From: Enterobacteriaceae bacterium UBA5654
GTDB lineage: Bacteria; Pseudomonadota; Gammaproteobacteria; Enterobacterales; Enterobacteriaceae
NCBI GenBank assembly: GCA_002421005.1
Contig: DIJC01000014.1
Location: forward strand, 124,896-188,895
Reading direction: 5' to 3'
DNA length: 64,000 nucleotides
How positions within the stretch are numbered: the stretch's first letter is position 1; each line of letters opens with the position of its first letter. Below are positions 1-7,973 of the stretch, in pieces. The notes below the pieces were generated by a model. It searched no databases, was not told the DNA's origin, and saw nothing but the letters and a program-made list of their open reading frames with translations. The translations under genes and the position numbers were made by a program.

Positions 1-836
1 CGGGTTTTCTCATCAAGGAAACCGACTTTATCGCTGTCATCACCGCTTGCACCAAAATATGCCCGGTCACGGTCATCCATCAGAGCAAAAATACTGCGGC
101 TGACAGAAACACGCGGCGTGCGGGCGTGGCCTGCTTCGGCCCACGCGGCGCGGTAAGCGCGGATCTGTTTCGCCTGCTGGATATGAAACGGCTCACCGGT
201 TTCATCGTTTTTGAGGGTCGAACTTTGCAGATTCATCCCCAGTTTCGCGGCCCAGACTGCGGTGGCATCGGAGGAAGCGCCCCACCAGATGCGCTCGCGC
301 AGGCCTGCGGAAAAAGGTTCGGGGCGCAGCAGACCCGGCGGGTTCGGGAACATTGGCTGCGGGTTAGGCTTTGCAAAACCTTCACCGCGCAACACGTCCA
401 GCAGCACTTCGCTGTGCTGACGCGCCATATCCGCTTCGGTTTCACCTTCGGCAGGCTGATAACCGAAATAGCGCCAGCCATCGATCACCTGCTCCGGCGA
501 GCCACGGCTGATACCCAATTGCAGGCGTCCGCCTGAAATAAGGTCCGCTGCGCTGGCGCTCTCAGCCATATACAGCGGGTTTTCGTAGCGCATATCAATG
601 ACCCCGGTGCCGATTTCAATCCGGCGGGTCTTCGCACCGATGGCGGCCAGCAGGGGAAAAGGCGATGCAAGCTGACGGGCAAAATGGTGAACTCTGAAAT
701 ATGCGCCGTCGGCACCCAGTTCTTCAGCCGCCACCGCCAGATCGACGGACTGTAGCAGCGCATCAGCGGCTGAACGGGTGGCCGAGTGTGGCGAAGGGGT
801 CCAGTGACCAAATGACAAAAATCCGATCTTCTTCAT
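1..836 (-). CDS. LLM-class flavin-dependent oxidoreductase, C-terminus cut by window edge
   Basis: The minus strand is open from an ATG at 836 to the window edge, 278 codons with no stop; the protein begins MKKIGFLSFGHWTPSPHSAT. The pattern is that of luciferase-like (LLM) flavin monooxygenases: an early GAYFRVHHFARQ segment, then TRRIEIGTGVIDMRYENPL and SGGRLQLGISRGSPEQ, which in the family build the F420/FMN barrel. Members are usually about 330-340 residues, so perhaps 50-60 residues lie outside the window. The family oxidises small organic substrates with reduced flavin in the cytoplasm, but the substrate cannot be read from sequence. It is transcribed divergently from the yddG-like gene. 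Family call is firm; specific function unknown. Confidence 0.8.
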   Translation of the reverse strand, partial: MKKIGFLSFGHWTPSPHSATRSAADALLQSVDLAVAAEELGADGAYFRVHHFARQLASPFPLLAAIGAKTRRIEIGTGVIDMRYENPLYMAESASAADLISGGRLQLGISRGSPEQVIDGWRYFGYQPAEGETEADMARQHSEVLLDVLRGEGFAKPNPQPMFPNPPGLLRPEPFSAGLRERIWWGASSDATAVWAAKLGMNLQSSTLKNDETGEPFHIQQAKQIRAYRAAWAEAGHARTPRVSVSRSIFALMDDRDRAYFGASGDDSDKVGFLDEKT

Positions 837-1209
837 AACAGCGTTGTCCTGTTGAGAGAAATCTTGAGCAGACCGCACCACGATAAAAAGCGCAGCCTGC
901 CCGGCATAGTGACTACTTTACGCGACAGGGGCTAAGAAGAAAGATCGTTTGTTTGACCTGTTACATCAAATAAATTGACTGATAATCGCCGCCTCACTTT
1001 GTCTGACCGGGAGCATGGAAGGGAAATGCGTAAGACAACGGGCTCCTCTGCCTGGCAGAATCGAATATAAAGCGTATGACGCTGCTATGCGGTGGAACAG
1101 ACAGCATAACATTCCCTGTTTCAGGAAGGCGTTTTTGGCTCTATCCTGTCTATGGCCGCGTTCAGCAGCATTGAAGCGCTAACGAACGCCGTGCAGGGAT
1201 TCACCTTTT
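837..1209. other. Intergenic region between the oxidoreductase and yddG-like genes
   Basis: This 373-bp divergent region holds no convincing gene. A short frame (from about 1121 to 1255) is open but has no start with a ribosome binding site and overlaps the start of the yddG-like gene in another frame. The promoters of both flanking genes must lie here; no strong -35/-10 pair stood out. Confidence 0.4.
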
Positions 1210-2151
1210 ATGGAACAGAAAACGGTAATGATACAACAGAGAGAAACGCGCAATAAAATGACCCTCGTGGGCCTGCTGGCGATCGTGCTGTGGGGCAGCC
1301 TGGTGGGCCTGATCCGCAGCGTCAGCGAAGGTTTTGGTCCTGTAGGCGGTGCGGCGATGATCTACACCGTCGCATCGGCGATATTATTTTTTACCGTCGG
1401 TTTTCCGCGACTTAGCACCTTTCCCCGCCGCTATCTGCTGTGGGGAAGTCTGCTGTTTGTCACTTATGAGCTGTGCCTGTCATTGTCGATTGGCTATGCC
1501 AGTTCCGGGCGGCAGGCGATTGAAGTCAGCATGGTCAATTACCTGTGGCCGACTTTTACGCTGGTCGCCGCCATTCTGTTTAACAAACAGCGCGCCAGCC
1601 TGCTGATTTTCCCCGGCGTTTTGATCTCAATGCTGGGCATTTTCTGGGTTTTGGGCGGAGATAAAGGGTTAGATCTCGCGGCAACCCTCGCCAATATTGA
1701 GGATAACCCGTTAAGTTACGGACTGGCGTTCGCCGGGGCGGTAATTTGGGCCGCCTACTCCATCGTCACGGCAAAATATGCCGATGGCAAAAATGGCATC
1801 ACCTTTTTCTTCATGCTGGTTGCCGTCGCACTCTGGGGCAAATATCTGCTTAGCGGCGGCGGGGAGATGATATTCAGCGCCCGGTCACTTATCGCGCTGA
1901 CGCTGGCGGCTTCGGCAATGGGTTTTGGCTACGCCGCGTGGAATATCGGCATTTTACATGGCAACGTGACCGTTCTGGCAGGCGCGTCCTACTTCACGCC
2001 CATCCTCTCCGCTGCGCTGGCGGCGGTGATCCTCGGTGCCCCGCTTTCATTCACCTTCTGGCAGGGCACGGCGATGGTGTGCGCAGGTTCAATCCTCTGT
2101 TGGGCGGCAACACGTATGCGCAAACGCCATCCGCAGGGAGTGAACCCATAA
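1210..2151 (+). CDS. yddG: YddG-type aromatic amino acid exporter (DMT superfamily)
   Basis: The protein of up to 313 residues is a hydrophobic ten-helix DMT (EamA-like) transporter. It matches E. coli YddG closely by memory: AIVLWG near the N-terminus, then SVSEGFGPVGGAA, MVNYLWPTFT, AFAGAVIWAAY, WNIGILHGNVTVLA and a C-terminal SFTFWQGTAMVCAGS. YddG exports aromatic amino acids and analogues across the inner membrane. Starts at 1210 and at the in-frame ATG 1228 are both possible; E. coli YddG begins about where residue 12 of the longer form lies, so the 1228 start (307 residues) fits somewhat better. The gene stands alone, convergent with the sugar operon that ends at 2185. Confidence 0.82.
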   Translation: MEQKTVMIQQRETRNKMTLVGLLAIVLWGSLVGLIRSVSEGFGPVGGAAMIYTVASAILFFTVGFPRLSTFPRRYLLWGSLLFVTYELCLSLSIGYASSGRQAIEVSMVNYLWPTFTLVAAILFNKQRASLLIFPGVLISMLGIFWVLGGDKGLDLAATLANIEDNPLSYGLAFAGAVIWAAYSIVTAKYADGKNGITFFFMLVAVALWGKYLLSGGGEMIFSARSLIALTLAASAMGFGYAAWNIGILHGNVTVLAGASYFTPILSAALAAVILGAPLSFTFWQGTAMVCAGSILCWAATRMRKRHPQGVNP

Positions 2152-2184
2152 CACCTTTCTTTTACCTGTCCCACGCGTGAGCCA

Positions 2185-2745
2185 CTATTCCAGATCGGCA
2201 TGTCTGATAAACATGCTTTCGCTGGTTTCGCCGAGCTGGGCCATCAACTCCAGCACGATGGCATCATAAGTAATGAAGCAGAGCTGTTCAAACGCCGAGC
2301 CCATTGGCTGCGAAAAGGCACCGTCTTCACGCGCATTCTCGTCTTTAACCGTGCCGGGAAGGACCAGCACGCTTTTAGCCAATCGGCCAATGGTGGAGTC
2401 AGCTTTCATGGTTACCAGCGCCACGTCCACGCCGCTTGCCACCGCTTTCTCGGCAAGGCTTTTCAGGCTGGTGGTTTCACCGCTGCCGGAACCAATGATC
2501 ACTAAATCGCCCGGTCGGGTATGCGGTGCAGAAATTTCACCGACCATGCTGACGGCAAAACCCAGGTGTAATAGCCGATTGGCAAACCCGCGGATCGCAA
2601 TTCCGCTTCGGCCAGCGCCCTGCAAAAAAATATGGTTGGCCTTCTTAATATGCCGGATAAATTGCGCGGCCTGCGCATTATCGATTCCGGCCGCGTTATG
2701 TTCTAATTCCCGGAGAATATTAATGGTGTTTTCTTTAATGCCCAT
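2185..2745 (-). CDS. 6-phospho-3-hexuloisomerase-like SIS-domain protein
   Basis: A 186-residue single SIS-domain protein. The phosphosugar-binding features are QGAGRSGIAIRGFANRLLHLG (residues about 42-62) and the GSGSGETTS loop (about 86-94), followed by a conserved C-terminal EDGAFSQPMGSAFEQ stretch typical of the PHI/HxlB family. PHI interconverts 3-hexulose 6-phosphate and fructose 6-phosphate. In methylotrophs it pairs with hexulose-phosphate synthase, but none is present here; instead it is the last gene of a PTS operon with a dehydrogenase and an epimerase, suggesting it funnels an unusual hexulose phosphate into glycolysis. Only 12 bases separate it from the SDR gene. Family is confident; the in vivo substrate is inferred. 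Confidence 0.8.
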   Translation of the reverse strand: MGIKENTINILRELEHNAAGIDNAQAAQFIRHIKKANHIFLQGAGRSGIAIRGFANRLLHLGFAVSMVGEISAPHTRPGDLVIIGSGSGETTSLKSLAEKAVASGVDVALVTMKADSTIGRLAKSVLVLPGTVKDENAREDGAFSQPMGSAFEQLCFITYDAIVLELMAQLGETSESMFIRHADLE

Positions 2746-2757
2746 GTTATTTCCCTC

Positions 2758-3510
2758 TTATGCAATCGTTCGCCCGCCGTCCATTAAAATAGTTTGCCCC
2801 TGAATATAGGAGTTGGACTTGTCGGCCAGAAAAATCGCCAGATTTGCCACGTCATCAATCGTTCCGAGGCGACGCACCGGAATTTTCTTCAGCACGGCGT
2901 CAAGGTCTGCCTGGGTCGGATAATTCACCCGCATCATTTCGCCGGTATCAATCAGCCGTGGCGCAATCGCGTTGACGTTGACGCCTTTCGGCCCCAGTTC
3001 TTTGGCCAGTCCACGAATCAGCCCTTCCCCACCGGCCTTGCTGGCGGGATAACTTACGCCGCCGCCAGTACCGGACAGCGCAGAACCGGAAGAGATATAG
3101 ACAATGGAACCCTTGTTGGTTAAGAAATCATCATAGAAAGCTTTTACGGTATTAAATAAACCTGACAGATTGATCGCCAGCGTTTTATTCCACTCGTCAA
3201 AGGAAATGTCACTGACCTTATTCGCAAAAGCCACGCCCGCATTTAAAATCAGAATATCAATGCGGCCAAAAGTGGCAATAACCTGTTCACGGACCCGGAC
3301 CAGCGCCTGTGGGTCAGAAACGTCGGTTTTAATGAAGAGTGATTTCACCTGACCAAACGTTAATTCTGCGGCGGTTTTGGTGCCGTTTTCTTCGTTATAA
3401 TCAACAATGACCGTATTAGCACCACGTTCAGCGAATTGCCTGGCGATGCCTTTGCCGATACCGTGTGCGCCGCCGGTAATTAAGGCGACCTTTCCATTAA
3501 AGTGACTCAT
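2758..3510 (-). CDS. SDR-family oxidoreductase, probable polyol(-phosphate) dehydrogenase
   Basis: A 250-residue classical short-chain dehydrogenase. Cofactor site TGGAHGIG at residues 12-19 with Asp37 at the end of strand beta2 (favouring NAD over NADP), NAG at 90-92, Asn114, Ser140/141 and the catalytic YPASK at 154-158. The C-terminus (GQTILMDGG) is also typical. The ATG at 3510 is preceded by AGGAG at good spacing and is chosen over an upstream in-frame start at 3561. It lies between the epimerase-like and hexuloisomerase genes of a PTS operon, so its likely job is to oxidise the imported polyol phosphate to a ketose phosphate. The substrate is not readable from sequence. Confidence 0.85.
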   Translation of the reverse strand: MSHFNGKVALITGGAHGIGKGIARQFAERGANTVIVDYNEENGTKTAAELTFGQVKSLFIKTDVSDPQALVRVREQVIATFGRIDILILNAGVAFANKVSDISFDEWNKTLAINLSGLFNTVKAFYDDFLTNKGSIVYISSGSALSGTGGGVSYPASKAGGEGLIRGLAKELGPKGVNVNAIAPRLIDTGEMMRVNYPTQADLDAVLKKIPVRRLGTIDDVANLAIFLADKSNSYIQGQTILMDGGRTIA

Positions 3511-3542
3511 TGTGTTTCTCCTGATTTTTACAGTGTTAAGAC

Positions 3543-3578
3543 GAGGTTTTCCTCCCGACAATAACTGTCGAAAACCTC
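3543..3578. repeat. Intergenic stem-loop between epimerase and dehydrogenase genes
   Basis: GAGGTTTT at 3543-3550 pairs with AAAACCTC at 3571-3578 and encloses a second stem CGACA/TGTCG. No T-run follows on the minus strand, so it is not an intrinsic terminator for the operon. An mRNA processing or stabilising hairpin inside the transcript is the simplest reading. Confidence 0.45.
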
Positions 3579-3615
3579 AAACAAAAAAAGCCCTGGTGTT
3601 GTCACGAAAATAATT

Positions 3616-4260
3616 TTATTGAACGGCCTGTTTTAGCGCCTGATAATTAGCTTGCGGATTATTATTAAATAATGCTCCGCCGACTACAATCAGATCGGCA
3701 CCAGCCTCTTTTACCCTGCGGGCAATATCTACGTTCACGCCACCATCTACCTCAATCTGAATCGGCCGACCGGCAATCAATTTTCTGGTGTTGCGTATTT
3801 TCTCCAGGCTTTTTTCAATAAAGGTCTGCCCTGGCTGACCGGGATTAATGGTCATAATCAGGATGTAATCAATATCATCCAGCAGATATTCCAGCACGCT
3901 TTCAGGCGTCCCTGGGTTAAGTACTACTCCCGCTTTACGTCCAGCCTTTTTGATCTTCTGTAAAATATAATGCACGTGCGGCGTTGATTCATAATGTACG
4001 GAGATCATTTCAACGCCGGTATTAATAACGTCATCAATATGGCGTTCTGGATTTGCCAGCATCATATGCACGTCAAATGTCATGACGCTGGCTTTTTTCA
4101 TCGCCGCGATTTGATTCGGACCAAAAGCAATATTGCTGACATAGGTGCCGTCCATAAGATCAACATGTAAAATTTCTGTTTTTTCCTGTTCAAGGAAGTC
4201 GATCTCTTCCTGAAGGCGTAAAATATTCGCCCCGAAAACTGAAGGTAGTATTTGTGCCAT
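3616..4260 (-). CDS. Ribulose-phosphate 3-epimerase family protein (Rpe/AlsE/SgcE-like)
   Basis: A 214-residue TIM-barrel enzyme of the D-ribulose-5-phosphate/D-allulose-6-phosphate 3-epimerase family. Visible family motifs are HVDLMDGTYVSN, DVHMMLANPE, MTINPGQPGQTF and EVDGGV, with metal-binding His and Asp in the first two and the last. The N-terminal SVFGAN replaces the usual S-A-D, so it is a divergent member. The chosen ATG at 4260 has GGGG upstream; a TTG at 4269 is an alternative. In E. coli the sgc operon pairs a similar epimerase (SgcE) with a galactitol-type PTS. In this operon it would epimerise C3 of the ketose phosphate made by the SDR. Family sure, exact sugar inferred. Confidence 0.82.
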   Translation of the reverse strand: MAQILPSVFGANILRLQEEIDFLEQEKTEILHVDLMDGTYVSNIAFGPNQIAAMKKASVMTFDVHMMLANPERHIDDVINTGVEMISVHYESTPHVHYILQKIKKAGRKAGVVLNPGTPESVLEYLLDDIDYILIMTINPGQPGQTFIEKSLEKIRNTRKLIAGRPIQIEVDGGVNVDIARRVKEAGADLIVVGGALFNNNPQANYQALKQAVQ

Positions 4261-4285
4261 TGTCGTCAAGCCCCGCTCTGTTGGG

Positions 4286-5539
4286 TTAAGGCGTTACCGT
4301 GCTTAGCCAGTAAGTTAAGATCTCCCAGGGTCCGGTTAATACAAAGTCGGTTCCCTGTCCGTTCAGTCCTACACCCGCGCCCTGTAAAAATTGCGTTGCG
4401 CCGGGAGCCACATAGCCGCCTAAATACATCACCACGATGCAGAACAGCAAAGTTGAAATGACAGAGCGGATCACGTTGCCGTTGCTCATCATCACCGTCA
4501 TGGTTGTCATATAAATAATCGACATTAATACGCCGATGGGGAAAATCTGAATACCGGGTAAGACCAGGGCGCAGAGCATCGTCAGCGGAATAGTAATCAC
4601 CGTCACGGTTACCGTAGCCGGATCGCCGAGCGCCAGCGCACAGTCCATACCAATATTCAGCTCTGCATCTTTACCCATCTGTTTTTGCATAATTTCTTTG
4701 GCGCTTTTACCGATAGGGTTAAGCCCTTCCATCAGCACGCCGACCACTTTGGGCAGCAGCACCATAACCCCGGCAACGCCCATCGCCATCGGCACGATTT
4801 TGGTAATATCCTGTTTGGTTAACACCCCCAGCAGCGCACCCACAATAACGCCGATAATTGCCGGTTCGCCAAATACGCCCAGCCGTTTTTGCACGCTTTC
4901 AAGGTCAACGTCTAATTTATTAAGCCCCGGAATATAATCAATGATTTTATTGACCAGCCAGGCAAAAGGTAGCGTCCAGCCAATATGGATCATCGTGGTA
5001 CAGGTGGTGCCTTCAAGGCCATAATATTTTTGCCACCGTGGTGCGATTAAATCACCGATAAACAACGCCGCCACGCTTAACACTACGGCCACGCTGAAGC
5101 CGATAAAAAAACTGTCGAAAACAAAATAAGCCAGCGCGCCGGGAACTAAAAAGTGCATATAGTTCCAGATATCCACGTTCAGCGTTTTGGTTAATTTCAG
5201 GCGCACCAGCAGCAGGTTTAAAATGATGCCCACCGGGATCACCAATGCGGCAAAAGGCGCGACCCACGCCGCCGCGCCGACGGCTGGCCAGCCAATGTCG
5301 GCAACGGTAAATCCGCTGCCAATTTTTGAATAATATTCAATAGCCGGTTGCAGTGAAGCATTCAGCAGCCCGACCACCAGTCCCAGGCCAATAAAACCAA
5401 TCCCGACGGTAAGGCCCGATTTTATTGCGGCCCCGACTTTCATGCGAAAAACTAATCCGAGAATAAAGATCACCAGCGGCAGGATAGCGGTTGCTCCCAT
5501 GCTGGTGATCGTTTCCATTATATGTTTCAACATTTCCAT
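4286..5539 (-). CDS. PTS galactitol-type permease, EIIC
   Basis: A 417-residue, very hydrophobic inner-membrane protein of the galactitol (Gat) family of PTS IIC components; about 10-12 membrane segments are visible. Family-typical stretches include the N-terminal MGATAILPLVIFILGLVF, GLTVGIGFIGLGLVVG and the conserved loop GEPAIIGVIVGALLGVLTKQD. It forms the sugar channel and works with the IIB and IIA genes directly upstream (15 bp and then 20 bp apart). The closest well-known relatives are GatC and SgcC of E. coli. Substrate is probably a hexitol or related polyol, but galactitol itself is unlikely because no tagatose-phosphate aldolase genes are present. GGGATGG lies just upstream of the start. 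Confidence 0.88.
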   Translation of the reverse strand: MEMLKHIMETITSMGATAILPLVIFILGLVFRMKVGAAIKSGLTVGIGFIGLGLVVGLLNASLQPAIEYYSKIGSGFTVADIGWPAVGAAAWVAPFAALVIPVGIILNLLLVRLKLTKTLNVDIWNYMHFLVPGALAYFVFDSFFIGFSVAVVLSVAALFIGDLIAPRWQKYYGLEGTTCTTMIHIGWTLPFAWLVNKIIDYIPGLNKLDVDLESVQKRLGVFGEPAIIGVIVGALLGVLTKQDITKIVPMAMGVAGVMVLLPKVVGVLMEGLNPIGKSAKEIMQKQMGKDAELNIGMDCALALGDPATVTVTVITIPLTMLCALVLPGIQIFPIGVLMSIIYMTTMTVMMSNGNVIRSVISTLLFCIVVMYLGGYVAPGATQFLQGAGVGLNGQGTDFVLTGPWEILTYWLSTVTP

Positions 5540-5553
5540 TTTGCCATCCCCTT

Positions 5554-5853
5554 TTAGCCCTGGTGATCAACCAGGCCAGTTAATAACTCACCGAGTTTTT
5601 TACGCAACGCCTCTTCGTTAATTCCGGTGATAAATCCGGCGACGCTCATATGCGGCTTACCGATATCCCCTTTATAATTATTGGTGGTCAGTACCACGTC
5701 CGCCTGGGATAGCTGGGAAGGCAGCTCAGACATACTGCATTTGTTAATGCTGTATTTAGTAATATTATATTCAGCACAGACCGATTTCACTTCATCCGCC
5801 GCTAAAGTGGACGTTGCAACACCGCTACCGCAGGCAACAAGGATATTAATCAT
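5554..5853 (-). CDS. PTS galactitol-type EIIB
   Basis: A 99-residue cytoplasmic IIB subunit. It begins MINILVACGSGVATSTLAAD, in which Cys8 in the ACGSGVATST loop is the phosphorylated cysteine of the GatB family. The start is the ATG at 5853, with CCGGAG upstream; a longer in-frame extension to 5895 has no family counterpart. It accepts phosphate from the IIA partner and passes it to sugar moved by IIC. It lies between the IIA and IIC genes in a tight operon. Confidence 0.88.
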   Translation of the reverse strand: MINILVACGSGVATSTLAADEVKSVCAEYNITKYSINKCSMSELPSQLSQADVVLTTNNYKGDIGKPHMSVAGFITGINEEALRKKLGELLTGLVDHQG

Positions 5854-5872
5854 AGAATACTCCGGTAAGTTA

Positions 5873-6322
5873 TTATTGAATGACTGTGGATACAAAAAGA
5901 GCCTTTGCCTCTTCGGCAGGCAGCTCCAACAAACTCTTATAAAAATGTTTATTTTGCAGATGATTAAACATGGCTTTCAGCAACTGAAGCTGATCTGCCG
6001 GGTCGGTAACGATTAAGCAGATAATCAACCGTACCGATAATTCTCCGTCGCCGTCGGCCTGATTGACCTTTACAGCCTCTGGCGTGCGCAGGATGGAGAC
6101 GGCCGGATGGTTAGCATGTTCACTGCCACAGTGGGGGATCGCCACCGCATAGCCATCCAGTTCAATCCCGGTAGGGTAATCGGCTTCGCGCTCGCGCATC
6201 GCCGTAAGCCAGGACGTTTTGACAATCCCCTGCGCGCAAAGCTGGTCATAAAGATGCGCCAGCACTTCGTCGTAATGGTTAAACCCTTCGCCGTCGGCTA
6301 CCTGGATCGTAAATGTACTCAC
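5873..6322 (-). CDS. PTS IIA component, fructose/mannitol (GatA-like) type
   Basis: First gene of the sugar operon. The 149-residue protein (GTG start at 6322, with AAGGAG six bases upstream) matches the PTS EIIA type 2 fold. The core EREADYPTGIELDGYAVAIPHC contains the phosphorylated His64 in AIPHCGSEH; E. coli GatA has the same EAEFPTGI and AIPHC motifs. An ATG at 6343 in the same frame would place the ribosome binding site inside the gene, so the GTG is preferred. It receives phosphate from HPr and passes it to the IIB encoded 20 bp downstream. Confidence 0.85.
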   Translation of the reverse strand: MSTFTIQVADGEGFNHYDEVLAHLYDQLCAQGIVKTSWLTAMREREADYPTGIELDGYAVAIPHCGSEHANHPAVSILRTPEAVKVNQADGDGELSVRLIICLIVTDPADQLQLLKAMFNHLQNKHFYKSLLELPAEEAKALFVSTVIQ

Positions 6323-6343
6323 CACCTTCTCCTTATTTTTCAT

Positions 6344-6693
6344 TACCGCTCATGTGAGCAATAACATAAAATCATATGAGCATTTATAGCACACCCGTTC
6401 GGGTGGGAAATCTGCGGTTGCCAGAAGTTGTACTTTGATCACAAAAAATCACATTAGGGCATAAAAGAGTTTGCTCATATGAGCAAAAGAACCATGAGCC
6501 AAATAAATGCAAATTGAATATCGCTATGAAAATAAAGGTTTTTAGTAAAGTTAACGCTGGGATAAAGGCCGGAGAGTGAAAAACAGCATGATGCTCAGAT
6601 GTGGAAAAACATTTGCCTCGTTAATGGCTGGCACCAGAGTGCTGACGACCACGGAAACAATCCTGCGGCCGCCAGCTCACTTCGCGATCAGCG
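6344..6693. promoter_or_regulatory. Operon control region with palindromic operator candidates
   Basis: The 350 bp between the regulator gene and the PTS operon hold a perfect 18-bp palindrome TTTGCTCATATGAGCAAA at 6470-6487, a second related site GCTCATGTGAGC at 6348-6359 directly in front of the IIA gene, and a partial copy TCATATGAGCA at 6372-6382. Three copies of a GCTCATRTGAGC-like motif in front of a SorC-regulated operon are most simply the regulator's operators. The remainder shows no gene. Confidence 0.6.
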
Positions 6694-7671
6694 CTAATCC
6701 AGAAGTTTTATCGCGGTATCAAAATCGGTAATCAGAACGTTCAGTAGCCCGGATTTTAGCGCCGCGACGATGCCGTCAAACTTCTCATCGCCACCGGCCA
6801 CGCCAATCACCTTTTTCGTTTTTTTCAGTTGCTCTGTGGAGATCCCAAAGCCCAGGCGATCGATAGGACTTTCGAGGATTTCCCCCTGGCTGTTGACTAG
6901 CGTAATACAGACATCGGCGGCAATATCCTGCCGGAATAACGATTCACGCCACGCTTGCGGAAAAATATCACACAGGCTGGACGAGCCTGACTTCCACGCA
7001 CCGATGCCGGTGATCACCACATCAAGCTGTGAATAAAACTGCTGGGTATCCAGTACTGCCTGATCTTCCGCCAGCTTTTCCGCCAGCCCTTCATCATCGA
7101 CCCACATCGGTACATACATCGGATGCGCTTTCCCATGAGAAAGCGCAGCAATCTTATGGATAAGATCAATCGGCCCCTGGCTGAACTCAATGCCGGGATG
7201 TACCCCGGAGAGCTGCACCACATCCAGAGCGGGCAGCGCGTTTAATTGACTGACGGTACTGGAAAGTACCCGCCCCCAGGCGATACCGAACGTCATCCCC
7301 TTTTTCAGCGTTTCGCTGAGATATTTTGCCGTTATCCCTCCGAGCTTGTCGGTCAACTCCAGCTGGGTGGTCCAGGATTCGGAAACCGACAGCACCACCG
7401 CATCATCCAGGTGATATTTTGCCCGCAGATTTCCGGCGATTTCATCGTCCATGGCCTGCTGCTTCGGGAAAATAAAGCGCACATAATCTTGCTCAATGGC
7501 CTCATCGATCAGGCGCGCGACTTTGAAGCGTGAGATGCCGAGTTCCTCGGCAATCTCAATTTTAGTTTTCATATCCGCGAAATAACGTCTGACCACCAGA
7601 GAGTAGATGTAACGGGGATCGTAGTCCTGCCAGCGCGCGGTGTTCTTCTGTTTTGCCATAACCTTGTCCAT
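6694..7671 (-). CDS. SorC/DeoR-type sugar-binding transcriptional regulator
   Basis: A 325-residue protein with an N-terminal helix-turn-helix around residues 37-60 (KIEIAEELGISRFKVARLIDEA) and a C-terminal SorC-family sugar-phosphate binding domain (about 70-325; GITAKYLSETLKKGMTFGIAWG, VVQLSGVHPG, GVAGGDEKFDGIVAALKSGLLNVLITD). Such regulators bind a phosphorylated sugar and control the adjacent catabolic operon. It is transcribed in the same direction as, and upstream of, the PTS operon, separated by the palindrome-containing region. The start at 7671 has AGG seven bases upstream; a second ATG at 7659 is possible. Family call firm, effector unknown. Confidence 0.88.
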   Translation of the reverse strand: MDKVMAKQKNTARWQDYDPRYIYSLVVRRYFADMKTKIEIAEELGISRFKVARLIDEAIEQDYVRFIFPKQQAMDDEIAGNLRAKYHLDDAVVLSVSESWTTQLELTDKLGGITAKYLSETLKKGMTFGIAWGRVLSSTVSQLNALPALDVVQLSGVHPGIEFSQGPIDLIHKIAALSHGKAHPMYVPMWVDDEGLAEKLAEDQAVLDTQQFYSQLDVVITGIGAWKSGSSSLCDIFPQAWRESLFRQDIAADVCITLVNSQGEILESPIDRLGFGISTEQLKKTKKVIGVAGGDEKFDGIVAALKSGLLNVLITDFDTAIKLLD

Positions 7672-7760
7672 TCAATGCCTGGCGTACAGGAAGCCTCCAC
7701 TCTGTACACCGTGTAAAAATTAACTCAAAAGAGTATATCTGTTAGTGCTCATGAGATATG

Positions 7761-7785
7761 CACATATGTGATAAAAATCTGCATT
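7761..7785. promoter_or_regulatory. Operator-like palindrome and possible CRP site upstream of the SorC regulator
   Basis: CACATATGTG at 7761-7770 is a perfect palindrome resembling the CTCATATGAG core of the operator candidates near 6470. Overlapping it, 7764-7785 reads ATATGTGATAAAAATCTGCATT, which matches the left half of the CRP consensus (ATGTGAT) well and the right half (ATC) partly. Autoregulation and catabolite control would both suit a sugar operon. This is inference from pattern only. Confidence 0.35.
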
Positions 7786-7841
7786 GTGTGATTAAGCGCA
7801 CTGGCGCGAAATGAGGTTCACCTATCTGCCCGGTGGCTAAA

Positions 7842-7973
7842 ATGCAAATCCCCATCGTGGGCTATTTAAATGTAAGGGTGGTATCCGGCCTCGCGCTAAA
7901 TGAATCGGATACCGGTGTTACTTATACCGACCCGGCGAGCGCCAGTAATGCTGGTCACGAGTATAACGATTGA
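7842..7973 (+). CDS. Unrecognised 43-residue open frame
   Basis: ATG at 7842 with GGTGG five bases upstream opens a 43-codon frame ending in TGA at 7971-7973. The peptide starts MQIPIVGYLN and contains SDTGVTYTDP; it is hydrophilic, has no membrane segment, and I do not recognise it. The Thr/Ala/Asn/Gly-rich C-terminal half resembles a fragment of a repeat from a large surface protein more than a free small protein. It may be a chance frame or a gene remnant. Confidence 0.2.
   Translation: MQIPIVGYLNVRVVSGLALNESDTGVTYTDPASASNAGHEYND

Noticed and set aside
1121..1255. Gene remnant upstream of yddG
   Set aside because: Open frame without start or ribosome binding site and no recognisable product; it overlaps the yddG start.
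3616..4260. Hexulose-6-phosphate synthase (formaldehyde fixation with the hexuloisomerase)
   Set aside because: The motifs HVDLMDG, NPGQPGQ and DVHMML are those of ribulose-phosphate 3-epimerases, and the protein lacks the HPS pattern.
6433..6454. CRP site around TTTGATCACAAAAAATCACATT
   Set aside because: The two half-sites are not in the required inverted arrangement with six-base spacing.
2185..7671. Galactitol utilisation (gat) operon
   Set aside because: No tagatose-1,6-bisphosphate aldolase (GatYZ) or galactitol-phosphate dehydrogenase of the zinc family is present.
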